From assembly GCF_003667825.1 (NCBI RefSeq), contig NZ_CP033043.1, positions 435,001 through 499,000 on the forward strand: DNA of 64,000 bases, in the 5' to 3' direction. The notes beneath the pieces are model-generated. The model saw only the letters and a list, made by a program, of their open reading frames with translations, was not told where the DNA came from and searched no databases. Origin of the DNA: Metabacillus litoralis (GTDB lineage Bacteria; Bacillota; Bacilli; Bacillales; Bacillaceae). The translations under genes and the position numbers were made by a program. Each line of letters begins with the position of its first letter. Position 1 is the stretch's first letter. Shown here piece after piece: positions 1-8,949 of this stretch.

Positions 1-68
1 TTGGACAAAAAACTGTTGCAGAGGCAGCAGAAGATTTTATGAACACAGCAGAAGGAATTTTAAAATAA
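1..68 (+). CDS. ABC transporter solute-binding protein, C-terminal end only (partial)
   Basis: Only the last 21 codons are in the window, read in frame 3 and ending with TAA at 66-68. The visible tail is rich in Ala, Glu and Met and ends in GILK, as helical C-termini of extracellular sugar-binding lipoproteins often do. The main argument is context: two sugar-type ABC permease genes follow at once on the same strand, and in CUT1-type operons the binding-protein gene normally precedes them. No domain can be recognised from so short a piece, so the call is inference from position. Confidence 0.55.
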   Translation, partial: GQKTVAEAAEDFMNTAEGILK

Positions 69-120
69 AAACTCTATAAAACTCATAATGCTTAAATGAT
101 GTTAAAGGAGGTTAATTTGA

Positions 121-195
121 ATGGCTGGGCATTTAAAAAAATACTTAAAAGGGTCCATTCAAGTTAACCTCATAAAATATGGAGGGTTACTATGA
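121..195 (+). CDS. possible 24-residue leader ORF overlapping the permease start
   Basis: An ATG at 121 follows a strong ribosome site (AAAGGAGG at about 104-111). The frame runs 24 codons to a TGA that overlaps the permease ATG as ATGA at 192-195. The peptide is basic at its N-terminus (MAGHLKKYLKG) and then mildly hydrophobic, with no recognised family. The permease also has its own site (GGAGGG at 181-186). The arrangement would allow translational coupling between binding-protein and permease cistrons, or the AUG may simply be fortuitous. No comparative evidence is available. Confidence 0.3.
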   Translation: MAGHLKKYLKGSIQVNLIKYGGLL

Positions 196-1082
196 AAGCT
201 CTTAAACGAAGTTGGGAGAAGAATTGGGTTGGTTATTTCTTTTTAACCCCTTGGTTAATAGGTTTACTTGGATTAAGTGTCATACCAATGGGGGCATCTC
301 TTTATTTTTCTTTTACTAGTTATGATATGTTTACAGCTCCAGAGTGGATTGGGCTGGCAAACTACTTGGAAATGTTTCAAGATAGCAAATGGTTAAATAG
401 CGTAAAGGTAACATTATCATATGTGTTCATAGGGGTACCTCTACAATTAGGTTTTGCCCTTGGAGTAGCTGTTCTATTAAACAAAGGGTTAAAGGGATTA
501 CAAGTATATCGTGCTATCTATTATGTACCTTCTTTATTTGGTGGTAGTGTTGCCATTGCGTTACTTTGGAGACAATTATTCGGTGGAGATGGATTAGTGA
601 ATAGTCTTTTAGCTATCATCGGTATCGAAGGTAAAAACTGGATATCATCACCAGATACAGCATTATATACGTTAATCATATTAACAATCTGGCAATTTGG
701 TGCTCCGATGGTCATCTTCCTCGCTGGGCTAAAGCAAGTTCCGGTTGAATTATATGAATCTTCTAAGATAGATGGTGCGGGTCCAATTAAACAGTTTTTC
801 AGTATTACACTTCCATTGATTACTCCTATCATTTTTTTCAATCTTGTTATGCAAATCATCAATGCTTTTCAAGCTTTTACTCCAGCTTATATTGTGAGTG
901 GTGGAAGTGGTGGGCCGCTAGATTCCACTTTGTTTTATACGCTATATCTTTATCAAAAAGGATTTACACAGTTTCAGATGGGATATGCATCTGCAATGGC
1001 ATGGTTTCTATTGATTTGTATATCAATTGTTACGGCACTCGTCTTTGTTTCTTCAAAAAAATGGGTGTACTACCAGGAATAG
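192..1082 (+). CDS. ABC sugar-type transporter permease (MalF/UgpA-like)
   Basis: This 296-residue inner-membrane permease has about six hydrophobic helices, the first at residues 14-34 after a basic start. The cytoplasmic EAA loop that contacts the ATPase is visible at about residues 189-209 (ELYESSKIDGAGP), the form typical of the CUT1 carbohydrate uptake family. It sits downstream of the binding-protein tail and 11 bases before the second permease. No ATP-binding subunit is encoded here, so the importer probably uses a shared MsmX-type ATPase encoded elsewhere (known for Bacillus CUT1 systems; inferred here). The ligand is unknown, but the neighbouring enzymes suggest a polyol, sugar acid or similar hydroxylated compound. 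Confidence 0.9.
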   Translation: MKALKRSWEKNWVGYFFLTPWLIGLLGLSVIPMGASLYFSFTSYDMFTAPEWIGLANYLEMFQDSKWLNSVKVTLSYVFIGVPLQLGFALGVAVLLNKGLKGLQVYRAIYYVPSLFGGSVAIALLWRQLFGGDGLVNSLLAIIGIEGKNWISSPDTALYTLIILTIWQFGAPMVIFLAGLKQVPVELYESSKIDGAGPIKQFFSITLPLITPIIFFNLVMQIINAFQAFTPAYIVSGGSGGPLDSTLFYTLYLYQKGFTQFQMGYASAMAWFLLICISIVTALVFVSSKKWVYYQE

Positions 1083-1092
1083 AGGTGATGAA

Positions 1093-2001
1093 ATGGAAAC
1101 AAATAAAGCATCAGATTCTCTTAATTCTATGACAACTTTTGAACGGGAAATCTACACTGAAAAGAAAAAGCTAAAGCTTAAGAATATTGGATTACATGCA
1201 GTCATTATTTTGATCGGTATGATCATGCTCTATCCACTTCTATGGATGGTAAGTAGTTCTTTTAAGGAAGCAACTGAAATTTTTAAAAACATCTCATTTT
1301 TGCCGACAAGTGTTACATTTGAAAACTATGTTGAGGGATGGTCAGGTCTTTCAGGAGTTTCATTTAGTAAATTTTTTCTGAACACATTTATTCTAGTTGT
1401 TTTTTGTATTATAGGAAATGTCATTTCTTGCTCTATGGCTGCGTATGCTTTTGCAAGATTAGAGTTCACATTAAAGAAAGTACTATTTGCAATCATGCTA
1501 GTAACAATGATGCTTCCCTTTCATGTTACAGTCATTCCGCAATACATTATGTTTAATAAGCTTGATTGGATTAATACCTATATACCACTAATTCTCCCAA
1601 AATTTTTAGCAGTTGACGGGTTCTTTATTTTCTTAATGGTTCAATTTATTCGGTCAATTCCAAGAGATTTAGATGAAGCAGCAAAAATAGATGGTTGTGG
1701 ACCAATTAAAATGTTTTATAAATTAATTATGCCTTTAGCCTTACCAGCTGTTATTACAACGATAATCTTTACCTTTATCTGGACTTGGAATGATTTCTTT
1801 AGCCAACTTCTATATTTAAGTGATATTAAGTTATACACTGTTGCCCTTGGTTTAAGGATGTTCTTAGATGCAATGGGACAAAACTCTTGGGGAGCGTTGT
1901 TTGCGATGTCTACTCTCTCACTAGTTCCGTTGTTTGTCATCTTCATCTTCTTCCAAAAATATTTAATTGAAGGTATTACAACAGGAGGAGTAAAAGGCTA
2001 A
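1093..2001 (+). CDS. ABC sugar-type transporter permease (MalG/UgpE-like)
   Basis: This is the second transmembrane subunit of the importer, 302 residues from the chosen start. The frame is open from 1027, but ATG 1093 is preceded by GAGGTGA and follows the first permease by 11 bases, so the upstream in-frame codons are rejected. There are six predicted helices. The EAA loop reads EAAKIDGCGP, and a hydrophilic N-terminal segment of about 35 residues precedes helix 1, as in MalG-type subunits. It pairs with the preceding permease to form the channel. No terminator is visible before the lacI-type gene about 100 bases downstream. Confidence 0.9.
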   Translation: METNKASDSLNSMTTFEREIYTEKKKLKLKNIGLHAVIILIGMIMLYPLLWMVSSSFKEATEIFKNISFLPTSVTFENYVEGWSGLSGVSFSKFFLNTFILVVFCIIGNVISCSMAAYAFARLEFTLKKVLFAIMLVTMMLPFHVTVIPQYIMFNKLDWINTYIPLILPKFLAVDGFFIFLMVQFIRSIPRDLDEAAKIDGCGPIKMFYKLIMPLALPAVITTIIFTFIWTWNDFFSQLLYLSDIKLYTVALGLRMFLDAMGQNSWGALFAMSTLSLVPLFVIFIFFQKYLIEGITTGGVKG

Positions 2002-2107
2002 TTATATAATTTTAAAAGTTCAGCTAGTCAAAGTGACCTTTTACATTAAGAAAGCTAGACTTTTGGTTATCGTGTACTTGTAGTTGTATGGAAAAGAGGT
2101 TAATAAA

Positions 2108-3130
2108 ATGAAGGTAACGATTTCTGATGTGGCCAAGAAGGCTGGAGTTTCTAAGTCAACAGTTTCTAGGATTATAAATGGGAATCATGAACAAAACACA
2201 GAAGAGACAATTCAACGAGTTTTAAAAGTGATAGAAGAATTAGATTATAAGCCGAATGCTTTAGCGAGGAGTTTAAAATCAACAAAAACAAATGTGATTG
2301 GAATTATTCTATCAAACTTGCAAAATCAGTTTTGGTCTAATGCTTTGGAGGGTGTTGAAGATACTTGTAGAAGTTTAGGCTATAACTTAATGATCTGTAA
2401 CTCAAATGATGAAGGACAGCTAGAAGAAGATCATATCAGATCTTTTCAAATGAGACAGCTTGATGGATTAATTATAAACCCTACGTTAAAGAATAAACAT
2501 TTATATCAGAAATTAATGGAAGATGGTTTTCCTTTTGTCTCTATTAATCGAAAAATCTACAACTTAGATGTACATGTGGTAACGGTAAATAACATAAATG
2601 GTGCAAATGTTGCTATTCAGCATTTGATAGATATAGGAAAAAAGAAGATTGCTATATTTTTATATCCACCAGCTGAAATTAGTCCTAGGTTAGAACGATT
2701 GGAAGGCTATAAAAGAACCCTCTTAAATAATGGAATTGAGATAAACCAATCCCTTATTCAAATTGTAGGAGAAGAAAAAGGGGAAGTGGAAGAAGCGGTG
2801 AAACAGGTAATTCATTCTAAACATATTCCCGATGCGATCTTTTCAACGAACAACATGATGACACTTGAAATATTAGAAGGTATAAAAAATCAAGGGCTGA
2901 AAGTGCCGGATGATATCGCTTTGGTAGGGTATGATGAAACAATTTGGGCTAAACATCTATATCCCCCACTTACTACAGTCAAACAACCTGCATATGAAAT
3001 GGGAAGTTTTGCTGCGAAAAAGGTGATTCAATTAATTGAGGGCTCAAAGGATGAAGTACAACTTCCAAAGGTTGTATCACTAGAGCCAAGCTTGATTATA
3101 CGTGAATCTTGTGGTGGAAAACGTTCTTAA
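2108..3130 (+). CDS. LacI-family transcriptional regulator
   Basis: This 340-residue DNA-binding regulator has the LacI helix-turn-helix at residues 2-25 (VTISDVAKKAGVSKSTVSR), the hinge helix region (PNALARSLKS) and a periplasmic-binding-protein-like effector domain (VIGIILSNLQNQFWS onward, ending with LTTVKQP..EMG). ATG 2108 is preferred over an in-frame codon at 2084 because AGAGGT lies just upstream and the protein then begins MKVTISDV, as is usual for the family. It lies between the transporter genes and the catabolic enzymes, so it is probably the local substrate-responsive regulator. I could not identify a convincing CG-centred operator in the flanking spacers. Confidence 0.92.
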   Translation: MKVTISDVAKKAGVSKSTVSRIINGNHEQNTEETIQRVLKVIEELDYKPNALARSLKSTKTNVIGIILSNLQNQFWSNALEGVEDTCRSLGYNLMICNSNDEGQLEEDHIRSFQMRQLDGLIINPTLKNKHLYQKLMEDGFPFVSINRKIYNLDVHVVTVNNINGANVAIQHLIDIGKKKIAIFLYPPAEISPRLERLEGYKRTLLNNGIEINQSLIQIVGEEKGEVEEAVKQVIHSKHIPDAIFSTNNMMTLEILEGIKNQGLKVPDDIALVGYDETIWAKHLYPPLTTVKQPAYEMGSFAAKKVIQLIEGSKDEVQLPKVVSLEPSLIIRESCGGKRS

Positions 3131-3223
3131 TTTTGAATTTTTTCTAATGAGCTATTCGGAATGAGGATGGATGGATTAAGAAATTATGGGGTTCATTCTT
3201 TAAAATAATAGGGAGGGGTATAT

Positions 3224-3919
3224 GTGAGTAATATTGGATTTCGAATTTTACCGGTCAAACGAAAAGTTGAGAAAAGATTAATTGATGAATTCCGAAATGT
3301 GGTAACACCACATATCAGTGATAATTTAAATCGAATGCATGCAGTTGGTTCTAAATTACGTCCATATCATAAAGAAGGAAAATTAGTTGGTACAGCGATT
3401 ACAGTTAAAACTAGACCAGGTGACAATTTGTTAGTGCATAAAGCGATTGATATTGCAGAGCCTGGTGATGTGATAGTAGTTGATGCCGGAGGAGACACAA
3501 CAAATGCGATCGTTGGTGAGATTATGCTCCGTATTGCAAGAAGAAATGGAATTGCTGGTTTTATTATTGATGGAGCAATACGCGACACGAAAGCCTTTAT
3601 GGAGGGGAATTTCCCAATTTATGCGGCAGGAGTCACACACAGAGGACCATATAAGGACGGCCCAGGAGAAATAAATGTTCCAATATCGGTAGATGGTATG
3701 TGTGTTAACCCTGGAGATTTACTTATTGGTGATGAGGATGGTATTGCTGTAATACCAGTGGAGTCTGCTGAGGAGTTGTTAATAAGAGTCAGACAACAAG
3801 AACAGAAAGAGTTAGAGATTTTTAACTCAATAGATAATAACACCATTGATAGAAGTTGGATAGATAAAACTCTAAAGCAGAGAGGTTGTGAATTTAATGA
3901 CAATACCCACAAGGTATGA
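3224..3919 (+). CDS. RraA-like / HMG aldolase family protein
   Basis: This 231-residue protein belongs to the RraA-like superfamily, which includes 4-hydroxy-4-methyl-2-oxoglutarate and 4-carboxy-4-hydroxy-2-oxoadipate aldolases. Those enzymes cleave 4-hydroxy-2-oxo acids to pyruvate with a divalent metal. Visible features are the GTAITVKTRPGDN strand, the glycine-rich GGDTTNAIVGE segment and the IDGAIRD motif with the Arg-Asp pair used for substrate and metal binding. The start is GTG with GGGAGGGG upstream. Its place among dehydrogenases favours a catabolic aldolase or decarboxylase role rather than RNase E inhibition, which would make little sense in a Firmicute. Older annotations call this family demethylmenaquinone methyltransferase-like. 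Confidence 0.85.
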   Translation: MSNIGFRILPVKRKVEKRLIDEFRNVVTPHISDNLNRMHAVGSKLRPYHKEGKLVGTAITVKTRPGDNLLVHKAIDIAEPGDVIVVDAGGDTTNAIVGEIMLRIARRNGIAGFIIDGAIRDTKAFMEGNFPIYAAGVTHRGPYKDGPGEINVPISVDGMCVNPGDLLIGDEDGIAVIPVESAEELLIRVRQQEQKELEIFNSIDNNTIDRSWIDKTLKQRGCEFNDNTHKV

Positions 3920-4997
3920 TTGGGAAAAATTACAGAACTTTTGCTCAGAGGTATTTATCCAAGCTGGTGTAGATAAGGAAAGTGCCAAGGTAGTAGCTGA
4001 ATCTTTGATTCAAGCAGATCTAAGAGGTGTAGATTCTCATGGGGTGGTTAGAACTGCCATTTATTTAAAAAGAATAGAAAAAAACATGATTAATCCAGCC
4101 GCAGAAATTTCAATTGAATCAGAGGATGAGGCAGTCGTATTGATAAATGGAAACAATCATTTAGGAGCTGTTGTTGGCACAAAGGCTCTGGAGATTGCTT
4201 TACATAAGGCACAAAAAAAGGGTGCTGCTATTGTAGGTGTGAAAGGATCCAATCATTTTGGGACAGGTGCCTTTTACTTACAAAAAGCTATAGAGAAGAA
4301 TATGATCTTAATGGTCTTGTCAAATGCATCACAAACAATGCCACCGACAGGAGGAATAAGACCATTTATTGGAACAAATCCTTTAGCAATTGGGATACCA
4401 GCTGGAGAAGAGGATCCCTTTCTTTTAGATATGGCAACAAGTGTTGTTGCCCGTGGGAAAATTATTGTGGCAGCTCAGAAAGGAGAAGACATTCCTTTAG
4501 GATGGGCAATTGATAAAGATGGAAATCCAACAACGAATGCAAACGATGCACTAGAAGGATCAGTTTTACCTGTTGGTGGTCCTAAAGGATATGGAATCTC
4601 CATGTTTATTGATATCTTAGCAGGTGTCCTAACAGGAGCAGGATTTGGTAAGTATGTGAATAACATGTATGAAAATTGGGAAGAACCACAAAATGTAGGA
4701 CATTTCTTTTTAGCTATTGATATAGATCGATTTATGCCGATTGAAACATTTAAAAAACGAATGGATCTTTATATTAGAGAAATAAAAAAAGAACCAAAAG
4801 CTGAGGGTGTCGAAGAAATTTTCATTCCAGGAGAAATTGAGAAGAATATAGTAATAGAACGAATGAAATATGGAATTGAATTACCGAGTAAGGTTGTTGA
4901 GGAGTTAATAGAGATAGGTAATCGCTATAAAGTAGATTTATATAAAGCTGTAAAAACTGATTCTTTTCAACAAAAGGAGGCACTTAACGAATGTTAA
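3897..4997 (+). CDS. Ldh2/malate dehydrogenase-family 2-hydroxyacid oxidoreductase
   Basis: This 366-residue NAD(P)-dependent dehydrogenase belongs to the Ldh2 family (malate, ureidoglycolate, sulfolactate and 2,3-diketogulonate dehydrogenases), structurally distinct from Rossmann LDHs. The catalytic region DLRGVDSHGVVR carries the conserved His at about residue 48. GSNHFGTG, the PPTGG...IGTNPLAIGIP segment and the GGPKGYGISMFIDILAGVL motif are all present. ATG 3897 is preferred over GTG 3888 because AGAGAGG is optimally spaced for the ATG. The gene overlaps the RraA-like gene by 23 bases, pointing to translational coupling. It probably oxidises a 2-hydroxy acid to the 2-oxo acid the aldolase would use; the substrate is not determinable. 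Confidence 0.88.
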   Translation: MTIPTRYDWEKLQNFCSEVFIQAGVDKESAKVVAESLIQADLRGVDSHGVVRTAIYLKRIEKNMINPAAEISIESEDEAVVLINGNNHLGAVVGTKALEIALHKAQKKGAAIVGVKGSNHFGTGAFYLQKAIEKNMILMVLSNASQTMPPTGGIRPFIGTNPLAIGIPAGEEDPFLLDMATSVVARGKIIVAAQKGEDIPLGWAIDKDGNPTTNANDALEGSVLPVGGPKGYGISMFIDILAGVLTGAGFGKYVNNMYENWEEPQNVGHFFLAIDIDRFMPIETFKKRMDLYIREIKKEPKAEGVEEIFIPGEIEKNIVIERMKYGIELPSKVVEELIEIGNRYKVDLYKAVKTDSFQQKEALNEC

Positions 4998-6184
4998 CAT
5001 TATCATCGTTTCGCTATGAAGTTCCAACAATAATTGAATTTGGTAGAGGAGCTGTTCATGAATTACCGAAGCATGTGGAAGCGTTAGGAGGTAATAAGGC
5101 TCTAATTGTAGGTGATCCCGGTGTTTTACAAGCAGGTATTGTAAATCGAGTTGAAGAGCCTCTTGAAAAAGCTGGAATTCCATACATGACTTTTACTAAT
5201 GTAGGTATAGAAGCTTCAATTGAATCGGTAGATTATGGAGTAGAGATGGCAAAACGTTCTGGCTGTGACATCGTCGTGGGTGTAGGGGGAGGAAGTGCTT
5301 TAGATACAGCAAAATCAATTGGAATCATGTTAAAACATGAAGGTAATATTAGAGATTACATTGGCCTAGATAAAGTACCGAGCCCCGGAGCATCTGTTAT
5401 TGCCATTCCAACCACTGCAGGAACAGGAAGTGAGATGACAAGGTTTGCGGTTTTATCAGACAAAAAGGCAAAGGCAAAATTAAGTGTTGGTAGTATGTTT
5501 GCTTGTCCAACTTTAGCATTATGTGATCCAGAACTTACTACTTCATTACCACCACATATAACAGCAGCCACAGGAATGGATGCGCTTACTCATGCTCTAG
5601 AATCTTTCGTGAATAAAGCAACTCAACCAATATCTGAAGGTTTATCTATTCAATCTATGAAACTAATTTCGAAAAGTATTAGATTAGCAGTTTCTCAGGG
5701 AGAAAATATGGATGCGCGTCAAGATATGCTAATGGCAAGTACAATTGCTGCAATGGCCTTTAATACAACTCGTCTTGGTTTAGCCCACGCATTGGCCATA
5801 CCTTTAGGGGCCCATTTCAAAATTCCACATGGTGTTGTTAATGCCATTTTATTACCAGAGGTTATGAAATTTAATATTATTGGAAATACAGAAAAGTTTG
5901 CTGAAATAGCAAGAATTTTTGGCGAAAAAACAGATCATCTTTCAACAAGAGAGGCAGCTGAGCGAGCAGTTGTAGCAATCAAACTCTTAAATAAAGATAT
6001 TGGTATAACACAAACTTTATCAGACTACGGAGTCGAAGAACAGCATCTTGATCTGATCGTAGATGAAGCGATTCTCTCAGGAAATGTACCTGTGAACCCT
6101 GTTAAACCAACAAAAGAGGATTTAAAAAATATTTGTCGTGGCGTTATGAGTAAACATAATAAAAAAGAAGTGATAATTGGTTAA
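4991..6184 (+). CDS. iron-containing alcohol dehydrogenase
   Basis: This 397-residue group III alcohol dehydrogenase interconverts an alcohol and an aldehyde or ketone with NAD(P). Visible features are the nucleotide-binding GVGGGSALDTAK loop, the TTAGTGSEMT segment, and metal ligands spread over the DALTHALES, GLAHALA and HGVVNA segments. It overlaps the preceding gene by 7 bases and is preceded by AAAGGAGG. Family members include lactaldehyde reductase, 4-hydroxybutyrate dehydrogenase and maleylacetate reductase, so specificity cannot be assigned. Together with the following aldehyde dehydrogenase it would oxidise a terminal alcohol to an acid in two steps. Confidence 0.92.
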   Translation: MLTLSSFRYEVPTIIEFGRGAVHELPKHVEALGGNKALIVGDPGVLQAGIVNRVEEPLEKAGIPYMTFTNVGIEASIESVDYGVEMAKRSGCDIVVGVGGGSALDTAKSIGIMLKHEGNIRDYIGLDKVPSPGASVIAIPTTAGTGSEMTRFAVLSDKKAKAKLSVGSMFACPTLALCDPELTTSLPPHITAATGMDALTHALESFVNKATQPISEGLSIQSMKLISKSIRLAVSQGENMDARQDMLMASTIAAMAFNTTRLGLAHALAIPLGAHFKIPHGVVNAILLPEVMKFNIIGNTEKFAEIARIFGEKTDHLSTREAAERAVVAIKLLNKDIGITQTLSDYGVEEQHLDLIVDEAILSGNVPVNPVKPTKEDLKNICRGVMSKHNKKEVIIG

Positions 6185-6206
6185 TGATGAAAGAAGGGAT
6201 GATTTC

Positions 6207-7703
6207 ATGATTTCAACATCAAAAACAACCATGCTTAGTTGGTTAGAGCAAAATGTAGGTAAAACATATGGTAATTTTATTAATGGAAAATGGATTAATA
6301 GTAACAGTGGTAAAATATATCCTATTTATCATGCTGCCAACAAGAGTCAAATTCTTAGTTTTTTTCAAAATTCGACTAAAGAGGATGTTGACAATGCCGT
6401 AGAGGCTGCAAATACATCATTTAAAAGTTGGTCAAAAGTACCTGGGCCAGATCGTGGAGCCATCCTGTATCGGTTTGCCGATTTACTAGAACAACAAGCG
6501 GAAGAATTAAGTTATATGCTTTCCGCTGAACAAGGAAAATCGTTGGGGGAATCAAGAGGTGAAGTTCTTAGAGCCGCAAAAGAGGCTCGGTTCTGTGCAG
6601 GAGAAGCTTTTCGAATTGAAGGTGAAACGTTACCAGGTGAAAGGTCTGGTGTTAATGGTTCAACGATTAGGCAACCAATTGGTGTTATCGCAGCCATTGC
6701 ACCTTGGAATTTCCCGGTTGTTACACCTGTTCGGAAAATTGCACCAGCTCTTGCATATGGATGTACAGTTGTCTATAAACCAGCTTCTGCAACACCATGG
6801 ACATCAGTACGGATAATGGAGCTACTAAATGAAGCTGGTGTACCGAAAGGAGTAGTAAACCTGGTTGTTGGTAATGGTTCATCAGTAGGAACTCCATTAG
6901 TTGAACATCCATTGGTGAAAGGAATTAGTTTCACAGGTTCTACTAAATTAGGAGTGCAAATAAATGAGCTTGCAGCTAGAAAATTAGCGAAAACTCAACT
7001 TGAACTAGGTGGGAAAAATCCTGCTGTAGTTCTAGATTATGAGAATCCTAATGATGTAGCTAAACAAATCGTTGCCGCAGCTTTTGCTTGTAGTGGCCAA
7101 AGATGTACCTCAATTAGTCGAGTTATTGTCGTAAAAGAAAAAAAGGAAGAGCTCACTGAAGCTTTAATAAAAGAGATGATGCAAATAAAAGTAGGTCCAG
7201 CTTGGGAGAAGGATATAACGATGGGTCCTTTAGTCAATCAACAACAACTAGATTCTGTACAGGACTATTTAAAAATTGGCTTAAAAGAAGGAGCGAGATT
7301 ACGTTTTGGCGGTAAGGTGTTAACTGAAGATATCTATGGAGAAGGTGCCTATATGCAGCCAACTTTATTAGATCAAGTTACCCCACAAATGAGAGTGGCA
7401 CAAGAAGAAATATTTGGCCCGATATTATGTGTCATTGAAGCGGATACACAAGAAGAAGCATTTGATATAGCAAACTCGATCAACTATGGTTTGGCCGCAT
7501 CCGTCTTTACAACTAAATTCTCAGCTGCACACACCTTTGCAGAAGAAGCAGAGGTTGGAATGGTTCACGTTAACCACGGAACCGCCAGTGCTGCACATAT
7601 GCCATTTGGGGGTTGGAAACAATCAGGATTTGGGGCTTATTCAATTGGAAAATCTAATAGCGAATTTTATACAAATGTAAAAGCTATTTATTATCAATAT
7701 TGA
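6207..7703 (+). CDS. NAD(P)-dependent aldehyde dehydrogenase
   Basis: This 498-residue enzyme of the aldehyde dehydrogenase superfamily is closest in style to 2-oxoglutarate semialdehyde and succinate semialdehyde dehydrogenases. It has the APWNFP cofactor-site motif, SFTGSTKLG, the general-base glutamate in LELGGKNP and the catalytic cysteine in FACSGQRCTS. The C-terminal PFGGWKQSGFG motif is intact. ATG 6207 is chosen because AAGAAGGGA is well placed before it, whereas the frame opens earlier at 6177 inside the previous gene. A hairpin with a T-rich tail follows at 7725-7758, perhaps reducing expression of the two downstream genes. Confidence 0.93.
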   Translation: MISTSKTTMLSWLEQNVGKTYGNFINGKWINSNSGKIYPIYHAANKSQILSFFQNSTKEDVDNAVEAANTSFKSWSKVPGPDRGAILYRFADLLEQQAEELSYMLSAEQGKSLGESRGEVLRAAKEARFCAGEAFRIEGETLPGERSGVNGSTIRQPIGVIAAIAPWNFPVVTPVRKIAPALAYGCTVVYKPASATPWTSVRIMELLNEAGVPKGVVNLVVGNGSSVGTPLVEHPLVKGISFTGSTKLGVQINELAARKLAKTQLELGGKNPAVVLDYENPNDVAKQIVAAAFACSGQRCTSISRVIVVKEKKEELTEALIKEMMQIKVGPAWEKDITMGPLVNQQQLDSVQDYLKIGLKEGARLRFGGKVLTEDIYGEGAYMQPTLLDQVTPQMRVAQEEIFGPILCVIEADTQEEAFDIANSINYGLAASVFTTKFSAAHTFAEEAEVGMVHVNHGTASAAHMPFGGWKQSGFGAYSIGKSNSEFYTNVKAIYYQY

Positions 7704-7724
7704 TGATTATTGATGAAACACCCT

Positions 7725-7758
7725 GAAAAGTAATTGGTCTAAAAACCGATTGCTTTTC
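7725..7758 (+). terminator. intrinsic terminator or attenuator inside the catabolic locus
   Basis: The arms GAAAAGTAATTGGT and ACCGATTGCTTTTC pair over 14 positions with two G-T wobbles around a short A-rich loop, and ATTTTTATTC follows. It lies between the aldehyde dehydrogenase and glycerate kinase genes. It would split the locus into two expression units unless readthrough occurs. Confidence 0.7.
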
Positions 7759-7799
7759 ATTTTTATTCATTAACGTATTTTTATTAAAGGAGGACGCTT

Positions 7800-8933
7800 G
7801 TGAAGATTGTTATTGCACCAGATTCATTTAAAGGTTCTATTTCGGCACGTAATATTTGCTATGCAATTGAAAAAGGTATCCGAAGAGTTCTATCAAATGT
7901 AGAGATAACTCATGTCCCCTTGGCAGATGGTGGTGAAGGGACCGCTGAGAATATAGTGGCCGCTTCAAATGGTCATTTCATTTTTACGGAAGTAAATGGA
8001 CCTTTAAATGAACCAGTTCAAGCAGCTTATGGAGTATTAGGAAATCAATCAACAGTTGTGATTGAAATGGCACAGGCCTCTGGGTTACCACTGTTAAATG
8101 AGGATCAAAGAAACCCATTAATTACTACAAGCTACGGAACTGGTGAGCTTATGAAACATGCATTAGATGCGGGGTATAGAAAATTTATAATTGGTTTAGG
8201 TGGAAGTGCAACAAATGATGGTGGAACAGGGATGCTTAAAGCACTTGGTGTAGATTTTTTTACGAGCGATGGTCATATTCTTGAGGATGGAGGAGCTTCT
8301 TTAAGTGAATTATCATACTTTGATGATACAAATCTAGATCCGCGCATAAAGGAGTCTACTATATTAGTTGCAAGTGATGTGACAAACCCTTTATGTGGAC
8401 CAACTGGGGCGACAGCGGTTTTTGGCCCACAAAAAGGCGCAACTTCTGAAATGGTAGAGCAGCTTGATCGAGCTTTATATCATTTTAGTGAAATCGTGTT
8501 GAAGCAAAAAGGAATTAATATGAGAGAGCTTATTGGTGGAGGTGCAGCTGGGGGGATGGGAGCAGCACTAATTGCCTTCTGTCATGCGCAATTAAAATCA
8601 GGAATTGATGTAGTCTTAGAAGAGATTGGGTTTACTCAAATTTTAGAAAATGCAGATCTTCTTATTACTGGTGAGGGAAAACTTGATTCTCAAACACTTT
8701 CTGGAAAAGTGATAAAAGGTGTTTCTGAACAGGCTAGAAGTAAGCAGATTCCAACTATCGCGCTTTGTGGAGCAGTACACTTAAGTCAGGAAGAGTTAAA
8801 AGAGCTAGGAATATTAGCTGCTTTTTCAATTGTGCCTGGTCCATGTTCTTTAGAAGAAGCTTTTAAAAATTCTGAGAGGTGGATCGTAGACAGGGCTGAA
8901 TCGATAGTTAAAATACTTAACCTTAATATATAA
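7800..8933 (+). CDS. glxK: glycerate kinase (GlxK/GarK family)
   Basis: This 377-residue kinase phosphorylates D-glycerate with ATP, sending it into lower glycolysis. The family signature MKIVIAPDSFKGSISA is at the N-terminus, followed by PLADGGEGTAEN, a GLGGSATNDGGTGML segment and C-terminal DLLITGEGKLDSQTLSGKV. The length matches the family. The start is GTG with AAAGGAGG upstream. It is followed after 16 bases by a glycerate dehydrogenase gene, so the pair converts hydroxypyruvate (or a tautomer) through glycerate to phosphoglycerate. Whether the product is 2- or 3-phosphoglycerate cannot be read from sequence; GlxK-type enzymes generally give the 2-phosphate. Confidence 0.93.
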   Translation: MKIVIAPDSFKGSISARNICYAIEKGIRRVLSNVEITHVPLADGGEGTAENIVAASNGHFIFTEVNGPLNEPVQAAYGVLGNQSTVVIEMAQASGLPLLNEDQRNPLITTSYGTGELMKHALDAGYRKFIIGLGGSATNDGGTGMLKALGVDFFTSDGHILEDGGASLSELSYFDDTNLDPRIKESTILVASDVTNPLCGPTGATAVFGPQKGATSEMVEQLDRALYHFSEIVLKQKGINMRELIGGGAAGGMGAALIAFCHAQLKSGIDVVLEEIGFTQILENADLLITGEGKLDSQTLSGKVIKGVSEQARSKQIPTIALCGAVHLSQEELKELGILAAFSIVPGPCSLEEAFKNSERWIVDRAESIVKILNLNI

Positions 8934-8949
8934 AAAAGGAGATAAAAAG

